Of a stretch of DNA of 14,246 bases, positions 1 through 6,860 are shown in pieces. The stretch is taken from positions 40,302-54,547 of the forward strand of contig JAHZHY010000227.1 in the NCBI GenBank assembly GCA_019420045.1, in the 5' to 3' direction. This stretch comes from Clostridiales bacterium (GTDB lineage: Bacteria > Bacillota > Clostridia > Oscillospirales > Butyricicoccaceae). Under the pieces are notes generated by a model that had not been told where the DNA came from, made no database searches, and saw nothing but the letters and a program-made list of their open reading frames with translations. Both the position numbers and the translations under genes were made by a program. The first letter of the stretch is position 1. Each line of letters begins with the position of its first letter.

Positions 1-2
1 TG

Positions 3-47
3 GACATGGACAAATTTGTAGCAAAATCCCGGCAAAAGGCCCTGTGA
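3..47 (+). CDS. Possible C-terminal end of an upstream gene (partial)
   Basis: Reading from base 3, fourteen sense codons (DMDKFVAKSRQKAL) end in TGA at 45-47. The peptide is hydrophilic and rich in lysine and arginine, as many bacterial protein ends are, and the stop falls 20 bases before the tRNA promoter. That spacing suits a gene ending here. Nothing identifies a family, and so short a frame could be open by chance. Confidence 0.3.
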   Translation, partial: DMDKFVAKSRQKAL

Positions 48-67
48 TGCTGGTTTTCCCCCCATTC

Positions 68-97
68 TTGACGGAGAGGGGCGGGGCGTGCTATACT
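68..97 (+). promoter_or_regulatory. Sigma-70 type promoter of tRNA-Leu
   Basis: TTGACG at 68-73 and TATACT at 92-97 are separated by 18 bases. Transcription would start near 104, about 15 bases before the mature tRNA 5' end. The spacer is very G-rich (a GGGGCGGGGCG run). Confidence 0.7.
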
Positions 98-118
98 AAT
101 TCCTGGTTTCCGCTTCCT

Positions 119-205
119 GCCGCTGTGGCGAAACAGGCAGACGCAAGGGACTTAAAATCCCTCGGTCTTTTGACCGTACCGGTTCGATCCCGGTCAGCGG
201 CACCA
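119..205 (+). tRNA. tRNA-Leu (anticodon UAA)
   Basis: This is an 87-nt class II tRNA with encoded CCA. The acceptor stem pairs 119-125 (GCCGCTG) with 195-201 (CAGCGGC). The discriminator is A202 and CCA occupies 203-205. The anticodon loop CTTAAAA (151-157) gives anticodon TAA at 153-155, which reads UUA leucine codons. A long variable arm (CGGTC-TTTT-GACCG) is typical of tRNA-Leu. The T arm is ACCGG-TTCGATC-CCGGT. It has its own promoter and an immediate terminator, so it appears to be a single-tRNA transcription unit. Confidence 0.97.
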
Positions 206-244
206 AAAAGAGCCTTGGCATTGTTTGCCCCAGGCTCTTTTTTT
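206..244 (+). terminator. Rho-independent terminator after tRNA-Leu
   Basis: AAAAGAGCCT (206-215) pairs with AGGCTCTTTT (232-241), and the U tract continues to 244. The hairpin begins one base after the tRNA CCA end. Confidence 0.85.
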
Positions 245-297
245 GCGGTTTCCTCATTCCTCCTTTGCTGCAAAAGGAAAAAAGAAAGGTGTTTTCT

Positions 298-1095
298 GTG
301 CGCCCCAAAATCGATTGCCACACCCACATCGTCTCCCCGGCCATCCGGGACGAATATTTCCAGCGCACCCAAGGGTTTGCTCTGGTGATGCAGTTTCCTC
401 CTGACCTGATGGAAAATTCCCAGTGTATCCAGACAGTGCTGTCCGATCCCCGGCTGTTTCTGTGCCCCTGTGTGGATCTCCATCGCCCCATCCCGCCTCA
501 GCTCAGCGAGCTGGAACCCCATCTGGATGAGTGGAAGGTGGTGGGTCTCAAGGTCTACCTTACCTACCAGAAGGGAAGGGCCTGCGATGAAAAAATGACC
601 CCCATCTATGAATTTGCCCGTCAGCACCAGCTGGCGGTGACCTTCCACACCGGCCTCTGCTCTCTGATCCTTCCATCGGAAAATGACATGGAAGGCTCCC
701 AGGCCAAGTACATCGCTCAGGCAGCCCAGCGTTTCCCAGAAGTGAACTTCATCATTGCTCACATGGACGACCCCCGATTTATGGAGTGTGCCGCTCTTCT
801 GCATCAGCATAAAAACCTGTTCACCGATGTATCCGGCGCCTACGAAACCGGCACCAAAGAGGCAAACGATCCCCAGGGGGCCATCACCACCTTTCGTCAG
901 GCCCTTTTGTCCCAGCCGGACCTCTGGAAGCAGTTCCTCTATGGCACGGACTTCTGTCCGCCTCTCAATCTTGGCCAACTGGACGAATACGACGAGACCG
1001 TTGAGAAGATTTTCCCGCCGGAAACTTTTGACGCCATTTACTATCAAAACTGCCTGCGGGCTTTCCCTCGGTTGGGCCGCTGGCTTTCCCTTTAA
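298..1095 (+). CDS. TIM-barrel metal-dependent hydrolase (amidohydrolase family 2)
   Basis: A 265-residue cytosolic enzyme of the amidohydrolase-2 group (COG2159-like), whose members hydrolyse or decarboxylate small carboxylic or cyclic substrates on a metal-bearing TIM barrel. Visible ligands in order: H8 and H10 in DCHTHI near the N-terminus, a lysine in VGLKVY (85), H117 in FHTG, H155 in IIAHMDD, and the late aspartate D218 in LYGTDFCP. This is the usual HxH...H...H...D pattern. I chose the GTG at 298 because AGAAAGGTG sits 6 bases upstream. An in-frame TTG at 265 lacks a site and would put non-conserved residues before the HxH strand. No clear promoter lies between the tRNA terminator and the gene. 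The pnuC-like gene follows after 23 bases, so the two are probably co-transcribed. The substrate cannot be read from the sequence. Confidence 0.85.
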   Translation: MRPKIDCHTHIVSPAIRDEYFQRTQGFALVMQFPPDLMENSQCIQTVLSDPRLFLCPCVDLHRPIPPQLSELEPHLDEWKVVGLKVYLTYQKGRACDEKMTPIYEFARQHQLAVTFHTGLCSLILPSENDMEGSQAKYIAQAAQRFPEVNFIIAHMDDPRFMECAALLHQHKNLFTDVSGAYETGTKEANDPQGAITTFRQALLSQPDLWKQFLYGTDFCPPLNLGQLDEYDETVEKIFPPETFDAIYYQNCLRAFPRLGRWLSL

Positions 1096-1118
1096 ACTAA
1101 AAAAGAAAGGACTTTTTT

Positions 1119-1874
1119 ATGAAAACTTCATCCCAGTTCAAAGCATTTCTCAAAAGTTTTACCCCTTACCAGATCGGCTACCTCACTGTGGTGCTGCTTC
1201 TGACCATCGGCTTTACCATTTTCCTGCCTGATATGATGCTGGAGGATATGTCCAATTCCTTTGTGGTGGTCTGTTCGGTGATTGCCGTTCTGGCCAATCC
1301 GGTGTGCGAGCTTCTGATCTCCAAACAAAGCAAACTGAATTTTATGGTGGATCTGTTTTTCATCGAGATCCCCGAGCTGGTGCTATGCGTGGCTCTGGGC
1401 TGGTACACCATCGCCATCATCACTGTGGCCTTCTGGATTCCCATCGACATCATCAGCTTCCTGCGCTGGAAGCGCCATCCCGATGAAGTCCAGCAGGAAC
1501 TGACCGTGGTCAAGCGCCTGAGCTGGAAGCAGGATATTCTGGTGATCATTGGCATTCTGGTTTTTGGCCTTGTGGTGGGCCAGCTGATCCAGATGATTCC
1601 CGGAGCCGAAGACTCCTTCCTTGATGCCCTGGCCAGCGCCTGCGGCATTGCCAATGGCATTTTGCTCCTGCTCCGCTATACTGAGCAGTGGTATGCCTGG
1701 TTTGTCACCCTGCTGCTCTACACCGCTTTGTATGTCATTTCGGGCAGCTACATCATGCTGATCACAGTGGCAGCCATGCTGGTCAACACCTGCTATGGTT
1801 TCGGCAAATGGCTGCTGTACACCCGCTCCCACCAGAAAAATCAGGAAAAATCCTTCTCTCCCGCCTCTCATTGA
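1119..1874 (+). CDS. PnuC-like membrane transporter
   Basis: A 251-residue integral membrane protein with about seven hydrophobic helices (roughly residues 17-37, 46-66, 74-94, 96-115, 139-160, 167-186 and 191-228). The layout resembles the PnuC family, which takes up nicotinamide riboside or related vitamin precursors. The family-like features are a WIPIDIISFLRW segment after helix 4 and the late RYTEQWYAWF motif, where tryptophans in the substrate path lie in known PnuC proteins. The C-terminal tail is basic and polar. AAGAAAGGA lies 8 bases before the ATG. It starts 23 bases after the amidohydrolase gene, suggesting an operon. That gap is too short for a riboswitch. The PnuC assignment rests on topology and a few residues, so a diverged relative with another vitamin substrate is possible. 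Confidence 0.6.
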   Translation: MKTSSQFKAFLKSFTPYQIGYLTVVLLLTIGFTIFLPDMMLEDMSNSFVVVCSVIAVLANPVCELLISKQSKLNFMVDLFFIEIPELVLCVALGWYTIAIITVAFWIPIDIISFLRWKRHPDEVQQELTVVKRLSWKQDILVIIGILVFGLVVGQLIQMIPGAEDSFLDALASACGIANGILLLLRYTEQWYAWFVTLLLYTALYVISGSYIMLITVAAMLVNTCYGFGKWLLYTRSHQKNQEKSFSPASH

Positions 1875-1936
1875 TCGACTGGAAAAGAAGAAAGCAATCA
1901 TCTCCAGTGACTCCATCAAGTTTTTTACAAATAAAC

Positions 1937-1973
1937 CCCCGGTTCTCGCCTTGACGAAACCGGGGATTCTGTT
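1937..1973 (+). terminator. Probable terminator hairpin after the pnuC-like gene
   Basis: CCCCGGTT (1937-1944) pairs with AACCGGGG (1958-1965) around a 13-base loop, followed by the T-rich ATTCTGTTT. The tract is not a clean run of T, so termination may be partial. The loop contains the -35 box of the next gene. Confidence 0.55.
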
Positions 1974-1979
1974 TATATT
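1951..1979 (+). promoter_or_regulatory. Sigma-70 type promoter of the SLH/VCBS surface protein
   Basis: TTGACG (1951-1956), a 17-base spacer and TATATT (1974-1979) make a near-consensus promoter. The start would be near 1986, giving a leader of about 47 bases before the GTG at 2033. The -35 box lies in the loop and right arm of the preceding dyad. Confidence 0.65.
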
Positions 1980-2032
1980 GTTGATTGAAGGGGATTTTAA
2001 ATTTTTGGAAAGAGTATAAGGAGGAATGTACT

Positions 2033-4213
2033 GTGAAAAAAGCCCTTTCCCGATTGATCGCCGGGCTCATGGCGGGAGTGCTCTGCATTTCCCTGTGCCC
2101 CTCTCCGGCCAAGGCCGCCTCGTCTATCTCTGTCAAAACCAAATATCTCTATTCCGGCGCGGCCCATGCCAAATACACCAACCTGGCTTACTATGCTGAG
2201 CCGGTGGTAGCCGACATCAACAAGGACGGCCGGGACGAAGTAGTCAGCGTATCCTTCGCCATTACCGTCACCGATGCCCAGAGCGGCAAGACTCTGTGGC
2301 AGGTAAACTCCGGCAAAGACCGCTCCACCCCCTATAACAGCGAACCCGCTGCCCACTATTCCGGCGCCTGGTGTTCTCCCGTGGTGAAAGACATCGATGG
2401 TGACGGCTATGTGGAAATCATCTCCACCCACAAGAATTTCATCTCTGTGCTGGATCACAACGGCTATTTCAAAAAGGGATGGCCCAAGTATCTTGAGGTC
2501 AACAGCTTTATCCGTTCTCTGGCCGTGGACGACTTTGACGGCGACGGCACCTGCGAGATCGTTGTAGGCGCCGGTGTCAACTCCGAAGCCTCTGTGTGGG
2601 TCTATGACTGCTACGGTGTCCTTTTCCCTCACTGGCCCCAGCTTTCTCCTGACCAGCAGGATCAGGCGGAAAGCTACGGCATCTTTGCCAACGGCATTTC
2701 CACCGGCGACATCGATGGCGATGGCCTGCCGGAGATCATTGCTCCCACCGACAACCGGTGCATCCAGGCTTTTGAACTGGACGGCTCCCTCGTCATGGCC
2801 GACGCCGAAACCTTCGGCGACAGCCCCTGGGGCTCCATCCGTACCTACATCGATTATGACCATGAAAAGACCGTGGCCCAGCGGGGCTGGGACACCGACC
2901 AGGGAAAAGTGGATATGAAAGAGCGTCTGTGCATGGAATTCGGCCATGCCGGTTCGGTGATCGACGACCTGGACGGCGACGGTAAAAACGAAGTGGTGGT
3001 CACCGGTATCGTCATGGATACCAACTCCATCTCCAATGCCTTCTGGCTGGACAGCCTGTGCATGTCCGTGGCCGTTTTCAACGGCGACCGCACCCGCTAC
3101 CAGAACACCGAAAAGGGCTTTGACTGGACCACCATTCCCATCAACCTGGGCGCCCGCATCAAAGACTGCCAAAACTCCGGCTCCTCCTTTGTGCTGCCCG
3201 AGCCTGTCACCGCCGATTTGGATGGAGACGGCAACAAGGAGATCCTGTTCAATTCCTTTGACGGCAAGCTCTATTGCTTCTCCCTGGATCAGACCATGAA
3301 GAGCTTCACTCTGCCGGCCACCACCTCCACCATTGCCGAATATGCCGCCCAGCCCACCTGCGTGGACATCAACGGCGACGGCAAGAAGGAGATCATCTTT
3401 GGCTCCTGGACCGACAGCATCACCAATCCCAACCACGACACCACCAGCGAAAACACCGGCGTCAACGGCTCGCTGTATATTCTGGACAGCGATCTGAAAC
3501 TGATTTCCCGCACCCAGCTGCCTGCCGAATATCCCGGCTATCTGGGCGCTTATCAGACCAACGGCGTCAAAGCGGCTCCCGCTGTGAAGGATGTGGACGG
3601 CGATGGGGAATATGAGGTCATCCTCAACACCTCCTACCGTTCGGTGTGTGCTTACGACCTGGTGGGCTCCACCATCTATGACACCCCCTTCACCGATATG
3701 CGCTGGCATTGGGCAAAGGACTATGTGAACACCTGTGTCAAACGGGGCTATTTCAACGGCACTGGCAACAACACCTTTACCCCCAGCGGCACCATGACCC
3801 GAGGCATGCTGGCTACGGTTCTCTACCGTATGGCCGGTTCTCCCCAGGTGACCATCGACAATCCCTTTACCGATGTGCCTGCCGGTCAGTGGTATACAAG
3901 CGGCGCCATCTGGTGCTATGAAAAGGGAATTCTGGCCAATATGGACAGCACCACCATGGGCCCCAACGCTCTGGTAACCCGGCAGGAGCTGGCCTATATG
4001 CTGCATCAATACAGCGGTGCGCCAAAAGAGCCTTCTTCGGCCCTCACCGATTTCTCTGACAGCGCCTCGGTATCCGATTGGGCCCAGGATGCCATGGAAT
4101 ACTGTGTGGGTCTGGGCGTGCTCCAGGGCAGCGAAGGCAAACTGAATCCGCTCAATTCTGTCACCCGGGCCGAAGCCGCCACCATGCTGGTGCGCTTTGC
4201 TGACGCTCAATAA
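2033..4213 (+). CDS. Secreted S-layer-anchored protein with FG-GAP/VCBS calcium-binding repeats
   Basis: A 726-residue exported protein. Residues 1-29 form a signal peptide (KK, hydrophobic core, likely cleavage after AKA at 26-28). Eight DxDxDG-type calcium loops followed by E(I/V) occur at about residues 61, 120, 167, 226, 312, 395, 445 and 520. These mark FG-GAP/VCBS blades of a beta-propeller like those in integrin-type and adhesion domains. Three SLH domains follow (about 552-602, 611-661 and 671-726; FTDM..HWA, FTDV..GQWY, FSDSASVSDWA), which bind pyruvylated secondary wall polymer and hold the protein on the cell wall. The start is the GTG at 2033, because AAGGAGG (2018-2024) lies 8 bases upstream and the signal peptide begins there. 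An upstream in-frame ATG at 1985 adds non-signal residues. It is likely a single-gene unit with its own promoter and a strong terminator. The ligand is unknown. Confidence 0.9.
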   Translation: MKKALSRLIAGLMAGVLCISLCPSPAKAASSISVKTKYLYSGAAHAKYTNLAYYAEPVVADINKDGRDEVVSVSFAITVTDAQSGKTLWQVNSGKDRSTPYNSEPAAHYSGAWCSPVVKDIDGDGYVEIISTHKNFISVLDHNGYFKKGWPKYLEVNSFIRSLAVDDFDGDGTCEIVVGAGVNSEASVWVYDCYGVLFPHWPQLSPDQQDQAESYGIFANGISTGDIDGDGLPEIIAPTDNRCIQAFELDGSLVMADAETFGDSPWGSIRTYIDYDHEKTVAQRGWDTDQGKVDMKERLCMEFGHAGSVIDDLDGDGKNEVVVTGIVMDTNSISNAFWLDSLCMSVAVFNGDRTRYQNTEKGFDWTTIPINLGARIKDCQNSGSSFVLPEPVTADLDGDGNKEILFNSFDGKLYCFSLDQTMKSFTLPATTSTIAEYAAQPTCVDINGDGKKEIIFGSWTDSITNPNHDTTSENTGVNGSLYILDSDLKLISRTQLPAEYPGYLGAYQTNGVKAAPAVKDVDGDGEYEVILNTSYRSVCAYDLVGSTIYDTPFTDMRWHWAKDYVNTCVKRGYFNGTGNNTFTPSGTMTRGMLATVLYRMAGSPQVTIDNPFTDVPAGQWYTSGAIWCYEKGILANMDSTTMGPNALVTRQELAYMLHQYSGAPKEPSSALTDFSDSASVSDWAQDAMEYCVGLGVLQGSEGKLNPLNSVTRAEAATMLVRFADAQ

Positions 4214-4235
4214 TCAAATTTCTCTGCATCATTAT

Positions 4236-4268
4236 CCCCAGGCGGCTTTCCGCCTGGGGAATTTTTTT
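4236..4268 (+). terminator. Strong Rho-independent terminator after the SLH protein gene
   Basis: CCCCAGGCGG (4236-4245) and CCGCCTGGGG (4250-4259) form a perfect 10-bp stem with loop CTTT, followed by AATTTTTTT. Confidence 0.93.
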
Positions 4269-4306
4269 GTCATACTGAAAAAATATCCCTGTTTTTCTGG
4301 AATTTC

Positions 4307-4335
4307 TTGCCCTTTGTTCACTGCCATGATATACT
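4307..4335 (+). promoter_or_regulatory. Promoter of the SulP transporter gene
   Basis: TTGCCC (4307-4312), a 17-base spacer and TATACT (4330-4335). The start would be near 4342, giving a leader of about 64 bases to the ATG at 4406. Confidence 0.6.
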
Positions 4336-4405
4336 TTCTTTGCATTTTTATACTTTTTCCCGTTTGCAGGGGGAAAAGAAAACATATTCCGGGGGGAATA
4401 GCAAA

Positions 4406-6070
4406 ATGCTGCAAAAGTATGCACAGGATCTAAAGAAGGAATTTGCAGGCTACAATGCCAAAGGACTGCTGTCCGATGTGATGGCCGGTCTGACGGTGGC
4501 GGCGGTGGCACTGCCCCTGGCCCTGGCCTTCGGCGTCAGCAGCGGCGCTTCGGCGGCTTCCGGTCTGCTCACCGCCATTGTGGCCGGTGCCATCATCGCC
4601 CTTCTGGGCGGGGCTTTTTACCAGATCTCCGGCCCCACAGGAGCCATGGCCGCCATTCTCACTTCCGTTGTGGCCCAATATGGTTTAAACGGTGTTTTCC
4701 AGGCCACCTTCCTGGCTGGCGTGCTGCTGGTGATCGCCGGGCTGTTCAAGCTGGGACGGCTCACAGCCTTTATCCCCATGCCGGTGATCACCGGCTTTAC
4801 TTCGGGCATCGCTGTGATCATCGCCCTGGGACAGGTGGACAACTTCTTCGGTGTCACATCCATCGAAGGCTCTGCCATCCAAAAGGTGGGAGGGTACTTT
4901 ACTCACGGCTTTGACCCCAACTGGACCGCTGTGGCCATTGGTGTTTTCGTGGTGCTCTTCATGGTGTTTTTCCCGAAAAAGTGGAACAGTGTGGTGCCTG
5001 CATCCCTGGTTGCCATCATCCTGGCCACAGCTGCTTCCATGGTGCTGAATCTGCCTGTGAACACCGTGGGAGAGATCCCTTCCTCCCTCATGCTGCCCCA
5101 GCGGCTTGACCTGCTTTCCCTGAACCTGAATACCCTGAGCGGGCTGCTGGCTCCGGCCATCAGCATTGCCGCTCTGGGCATGGTGGAAAGTCTTCTCTGC
5201 GGAGCCAGCGCCAGCCGGATGACCGGCGTCAAGCTGGACAATGACCGGGAGCTTCTGGCCCAGGGCATCGGCAACATCCTCACCCCGCTGTTTGGCGGTA
5301 TCCCGGCCACCGCAGCCATTGCCCGTACCAGTGTGGCGGTAAAATCCGGCGCCCGCACCCGGCTTACCGGCGTGTTCCACGCTCTTTTCCTGCTGATCTC
5401 CATGCTGGCCCTGGGACCGGTGATGGGGCAGATCCCTCTGTGCGCCTTGGCTGGGGTGCTGATGGTCACCGCCTGGCGGATGAACGAGTGGAAGACCATC
5501 CGCTACATTTTCTCCAAAAAATTCAAAGGCGCTATGCTGAAATTCCTGGTTACCATGGCAGCCACCATCCTCTTTGACCTGACGGTGGCCATTCTGCTGG
5601 GCATTGTGGTGTCTCTGGTGCTGCTGGCCGTACGGCAGTCGGAACTTCAGGTCAACTACGAAGATGTGCTTCCTCATCGCCTGGCCGCCCCTGACGCCCT
5701 TCTGGCCCATCGGGCCGAAAACGCCCGGGTGGTCTATATCACCGGCTCCATCCTGTTTTCCAACACCCAGATGATCGAAGAGATCGGTCAGCAGGTAAGC
5801 GGTTTTTCCAGCGTGATCTTTTCTATGCGGGGTGTCTCCTATATGGATATCTCCGGCGCTCAGGCTTTCCTGGATCTATTGCGCCAGCTGCAAAACCAGC
5901 AGGCCCAAGTGTTCCTTTGCGGCGTATCTCCCTCGGTGCGGCAAATGATGGACCGCAGCGGCATCTCACAGCAAGCAGGGGAGAAGGCCTTTTACTGGAG
6001 CGTGGAGCAGGCCCTGACCCAGGATGAACCCACTCCCGCCCCTTATCTCCAGACGGCTGCCAAAAACTGA
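4406..6070 (+). CDS. SulP family anion transporter with C-terminal STAS domain
   Basis: A 554-residue inner-membrane transporter of the SulP (SLC26-type) family, whose members move sulfate, bicarbonate or dicarboxylates. The membrane domain spans about residues 20-410. It shows the family signature ISGPTGA at 74-80 and the conserved block from ESLLCGASASRMTG (261-274) through NDRELLAQGIGN to FGGIPATAAIARTSV. A cytoplasmic STAS domain occupies about 439-540, with the MDISGA core whose serine (483) matches the phosphorylatable position of anti-anti-sigma STAS proteins. The start is the ATG at 4406, preceded by GGGGGGAA at 9 bases. A frame open upstream to 4307 would add a soluble extension overlapping the promoter and is unlikely. 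Length is normal for the family. The substrate is not deducible, and no partner such as carbonic anhydrase lies alongside. Confidence 0.93.
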   Translation: MLQKYAQDLKKEFAGYNAKGLLSDVMAGLTVAAVALPLALAFGVSSGASAASGLLTAIVAGAIIALLGGAFYQISGPTGAMAAILTSVVAQYGLNGVFQATFLAGVLLVIAGLFKLGRLTAFIPMPVITGFTSGIAVIIALGQVDNFFGVTSIEGSAIQKVGGYFTHGFDPNWTAVAIGVFVVLFMVFFPKKWNSVVPASLVAIILATAASMVLNLPVNTVGEIPSSLMLPQRLDLLSLNLNTLSGLLAPAISIAALGMVESLLCGASASRMTGVKLDNDRELLAQGIGNILTPLFGGIPATAAIARTSVAVKSGARTRLTGVFHALFLLISMLALGPVMGQIPLCALAGVLMVTAWRMNEWKTIRYIFSKKFKGAMLKFLVTMAATILFDLTVAILLGIVVSLVLLAVRQSELQVNYEDVLPHRLAAPDALLAHRAENARVVYITGSILFSNTQMIEEIGQQVSGFSSVIFSMRGVSYMDISGAQAFLDLLRQLQNQQAQVFLCGVSPSVRQMMDRSGISQQAGEKAFYWSVEQALTQDEPTPAPYLQTAAKN

Positions 6071-6088
6071 TCCCTCACCCAGAGTTGG

Positions 6089-6116
6089 TTGCAAAATCCC
6101 ACAAGGATGCTATAAT
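6089..6116 (+). promoter_or_regulatory. Promoter of the small-protein pair
   Basis: TTGCAA (6089-6094), a 16-base spacer and consensus TATAAT (6111-6116). The start would be near 6123, about 30 bases before the ATG at 6153. No terminator separates it from the SulP gene, so readthrough may add to it. Confidence 0.7.
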
Positions 6117-6152
6117 AAAGCTACACACTTTAATGATGATGGAGGAAAAACA

Positions 6153-6443
6153 ATGAAAGCATATGATATGATCCACAAGCAGGAAGTGGAAGTGGACCGG
6201 AAGGGCCTGATCGATCTGATGCTCAACAACCGGCAGATCGACCTGAAGTTTGCCCAGAAGAAGACCGATGGCGATGGCTACCTCACCTGGGATGCGGAAA
6301 ACTGGACCACTGTGGACGGCAAGCGCTTCATCCGTTGCTACTCTCTGGAAGGCCGGGTGCTCCGCGACTCCACCACCCACAACATCTACGACCTGGACAA
6401 CGACTTTTTCCCCGAGCAGGCCGAAAAAGTAGAGATCAACTAA
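6153..6443 (+). CDS. Small soluble protein of unknown function
   Basis: A 96-residue protein I do not recognise. It has no signal peptide or membrane segment. It begins MKAYDMIHKQEVEVDRKG, has a central KKTDGDGYLTWDAENW stretch with a DGDG turn, and ends in an acidic tail (YDLDNDFFPEQAEKVEIN). Alternating charged and hydrophobic residues suggest a compact mixed alpha/beta fold. The start is the ATG at 6153 with GGAGG (6141-6145) 7 bases upstream. The frame stays open back to 6024, but that would overlap the SulP gene and the promoter. It has a near-consensus promoter of its own, so it is probably expressed well. The next small membrane-protein gene lies in the same frame 18 bases after the stop. 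Confidence 0.8.
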   Translation: MKAYDMIHKQEVEVDRKGLIDLMLNNRQIDLKFAQKKTDGDGYLTWDAENWTTVDGKRFIRCYSLEGRVLRDSTTHNIYDLDNDFFPEQAEKVEIN

Positions 6444-6461
6444 GATTTTCTTTCTGATTTT

Positions 6462-6632
6462 ATGGAACTGACCCCTTTGGCCCTGGGTGTTTTGTGCTTT
6501 CTCATCGGCAGCATCTGTCTGAAAAAAGAAAAGCACTACAAGACCTTTTTCATCTTGGCCATTTTGTGTTTTGCCGCCACGCTGGTGCTTTCCATTCTGC
6601 GCTTGCTGGACGGCATGACCATCCCTTTATAG
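6462..6632 (+). CDS. Small two-helix membrane protein
   Basis: A 56-residue frame from ATG 6462 to TAG 6630-6632. Two hydrophobic segments (about residues 5-19, TPLALGVLCFLIGSI, and 29-46, FFILAILCFAATLVLSIL) flank a charged KKEKHYK loop. By the positive-inside rule this hairpin would have both ends outside. It follows the 96-residue gene by 18 bases, in the same frame, and a strong terminator begins 14 bases after its stop. No Shine-Dalgarno sequence is visible in the T-rich gap (GATTTTCTTTCTGATTTT), so translation probably depends on coupling to the gene before. The clean two-segment hydrophobic pattern and position before a terminator make it a convincing gene despite its size. Function unknown. 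Confidence 0.65.
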   Translation: MELTPLALGVLCFLIGSICLKKEKHYKTFFILAILCFAATLVLSILRLLDGMTIPL

Positions 6633-6646
6633 CGATAACCAGATGC

Positions 6647-6680
6647 AAAAAAACCGCCGGTTTAGCCCGGCGGTTTTTTT
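6647..6680 (+). terminator. Terminator of the small-protein pair
   Basis: An A-tract (6647-6653) and CCGCCGG (6654-6660) pair with CCGGCGG (6667-6673) and a run of seven T (6674-6680). The A-tract could also make it work for minus-strand transcripts. Its last two T overlap the first DnaA-box-like site. Confidence 0.92.
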
Positions 6681-6712
6681 ATCCACAACCTGTGGACAAG
6701 TATTGTGGATAC
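6679..6712. promoter_or_regulatory. DnaA-box-like cluster 1
   Basis: Three 9-mers: TTATCCACA at 6679-6687 (+, perfect match to the DnaA box), TGTGGACAA at 6691-6699 (minus strand TTGTCCACA, one mismatch) and TGTGGATAC at 6704-6712 (minus strand GTATCCACA, one mismatch). Gaps are 3 and 4 bases. A weaker TCATCCACA lies at 6812-6820. The cluster lies between two terminators of converging genes. The motif match is direct; that DnaA binds it is inference. Confidence 0.55.
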
Positions 6713-6719
6713 TTTGTGC

Positions 6720-6754
6720 AAAAAAATGCCTGAGATTAACTCTCAGGCATTTTT
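6720..6754 (-). terminator. Terminator of the transketolase-malic enzyme operon
   Basis: ATGCCTGAGA (6726-6735) and TCTCAGGCAT (6741-6750) form a perfect 10-bp stem with a 5-base loop. On the minus strand it is followed by seven U (A-tract 6720-6726). T's on the other side make it potentially bidirectional. It lies about 105 bases past the malic enzyme stop; a small GCACAG/CTGTGC hairpin (6847-6861) overlaps that stop. Confidence 0.85.
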
Positions 6755-6860
6755 CAATATTTTTCACTTCACCCACACAGGCAAACGGCCGGGCGAAAAA
6801 CACAGTCATCTTCATCCACATAAATCGGCGACCGGCCAGTATGGGTGCACAGGCACTGTG

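Noticed and set aside
91..1047. A 318-codon minus-strand frame across the tRNA and amidohydrolase gene
   Set aside because: It overlaps the tRNA and its terminator, and is antisense to a gene with intact metal-binding motifs.
1096..1118. Riboswitch controlling the pnuC-like gene
   Set aside because: Only 23 bases separate it from the upstream gene, too short for any known aptamer.
1997..4210. A 737-codon open frame antisense to the SLH protein gene
   Set aside because: It is a shadow of codon bias in the real gene: low-complexity Gly/Val/His-rich translation, no domain, no suitable start signal. The plus strand encodes a clear signal peptide, calcium motifs and SLH domains.
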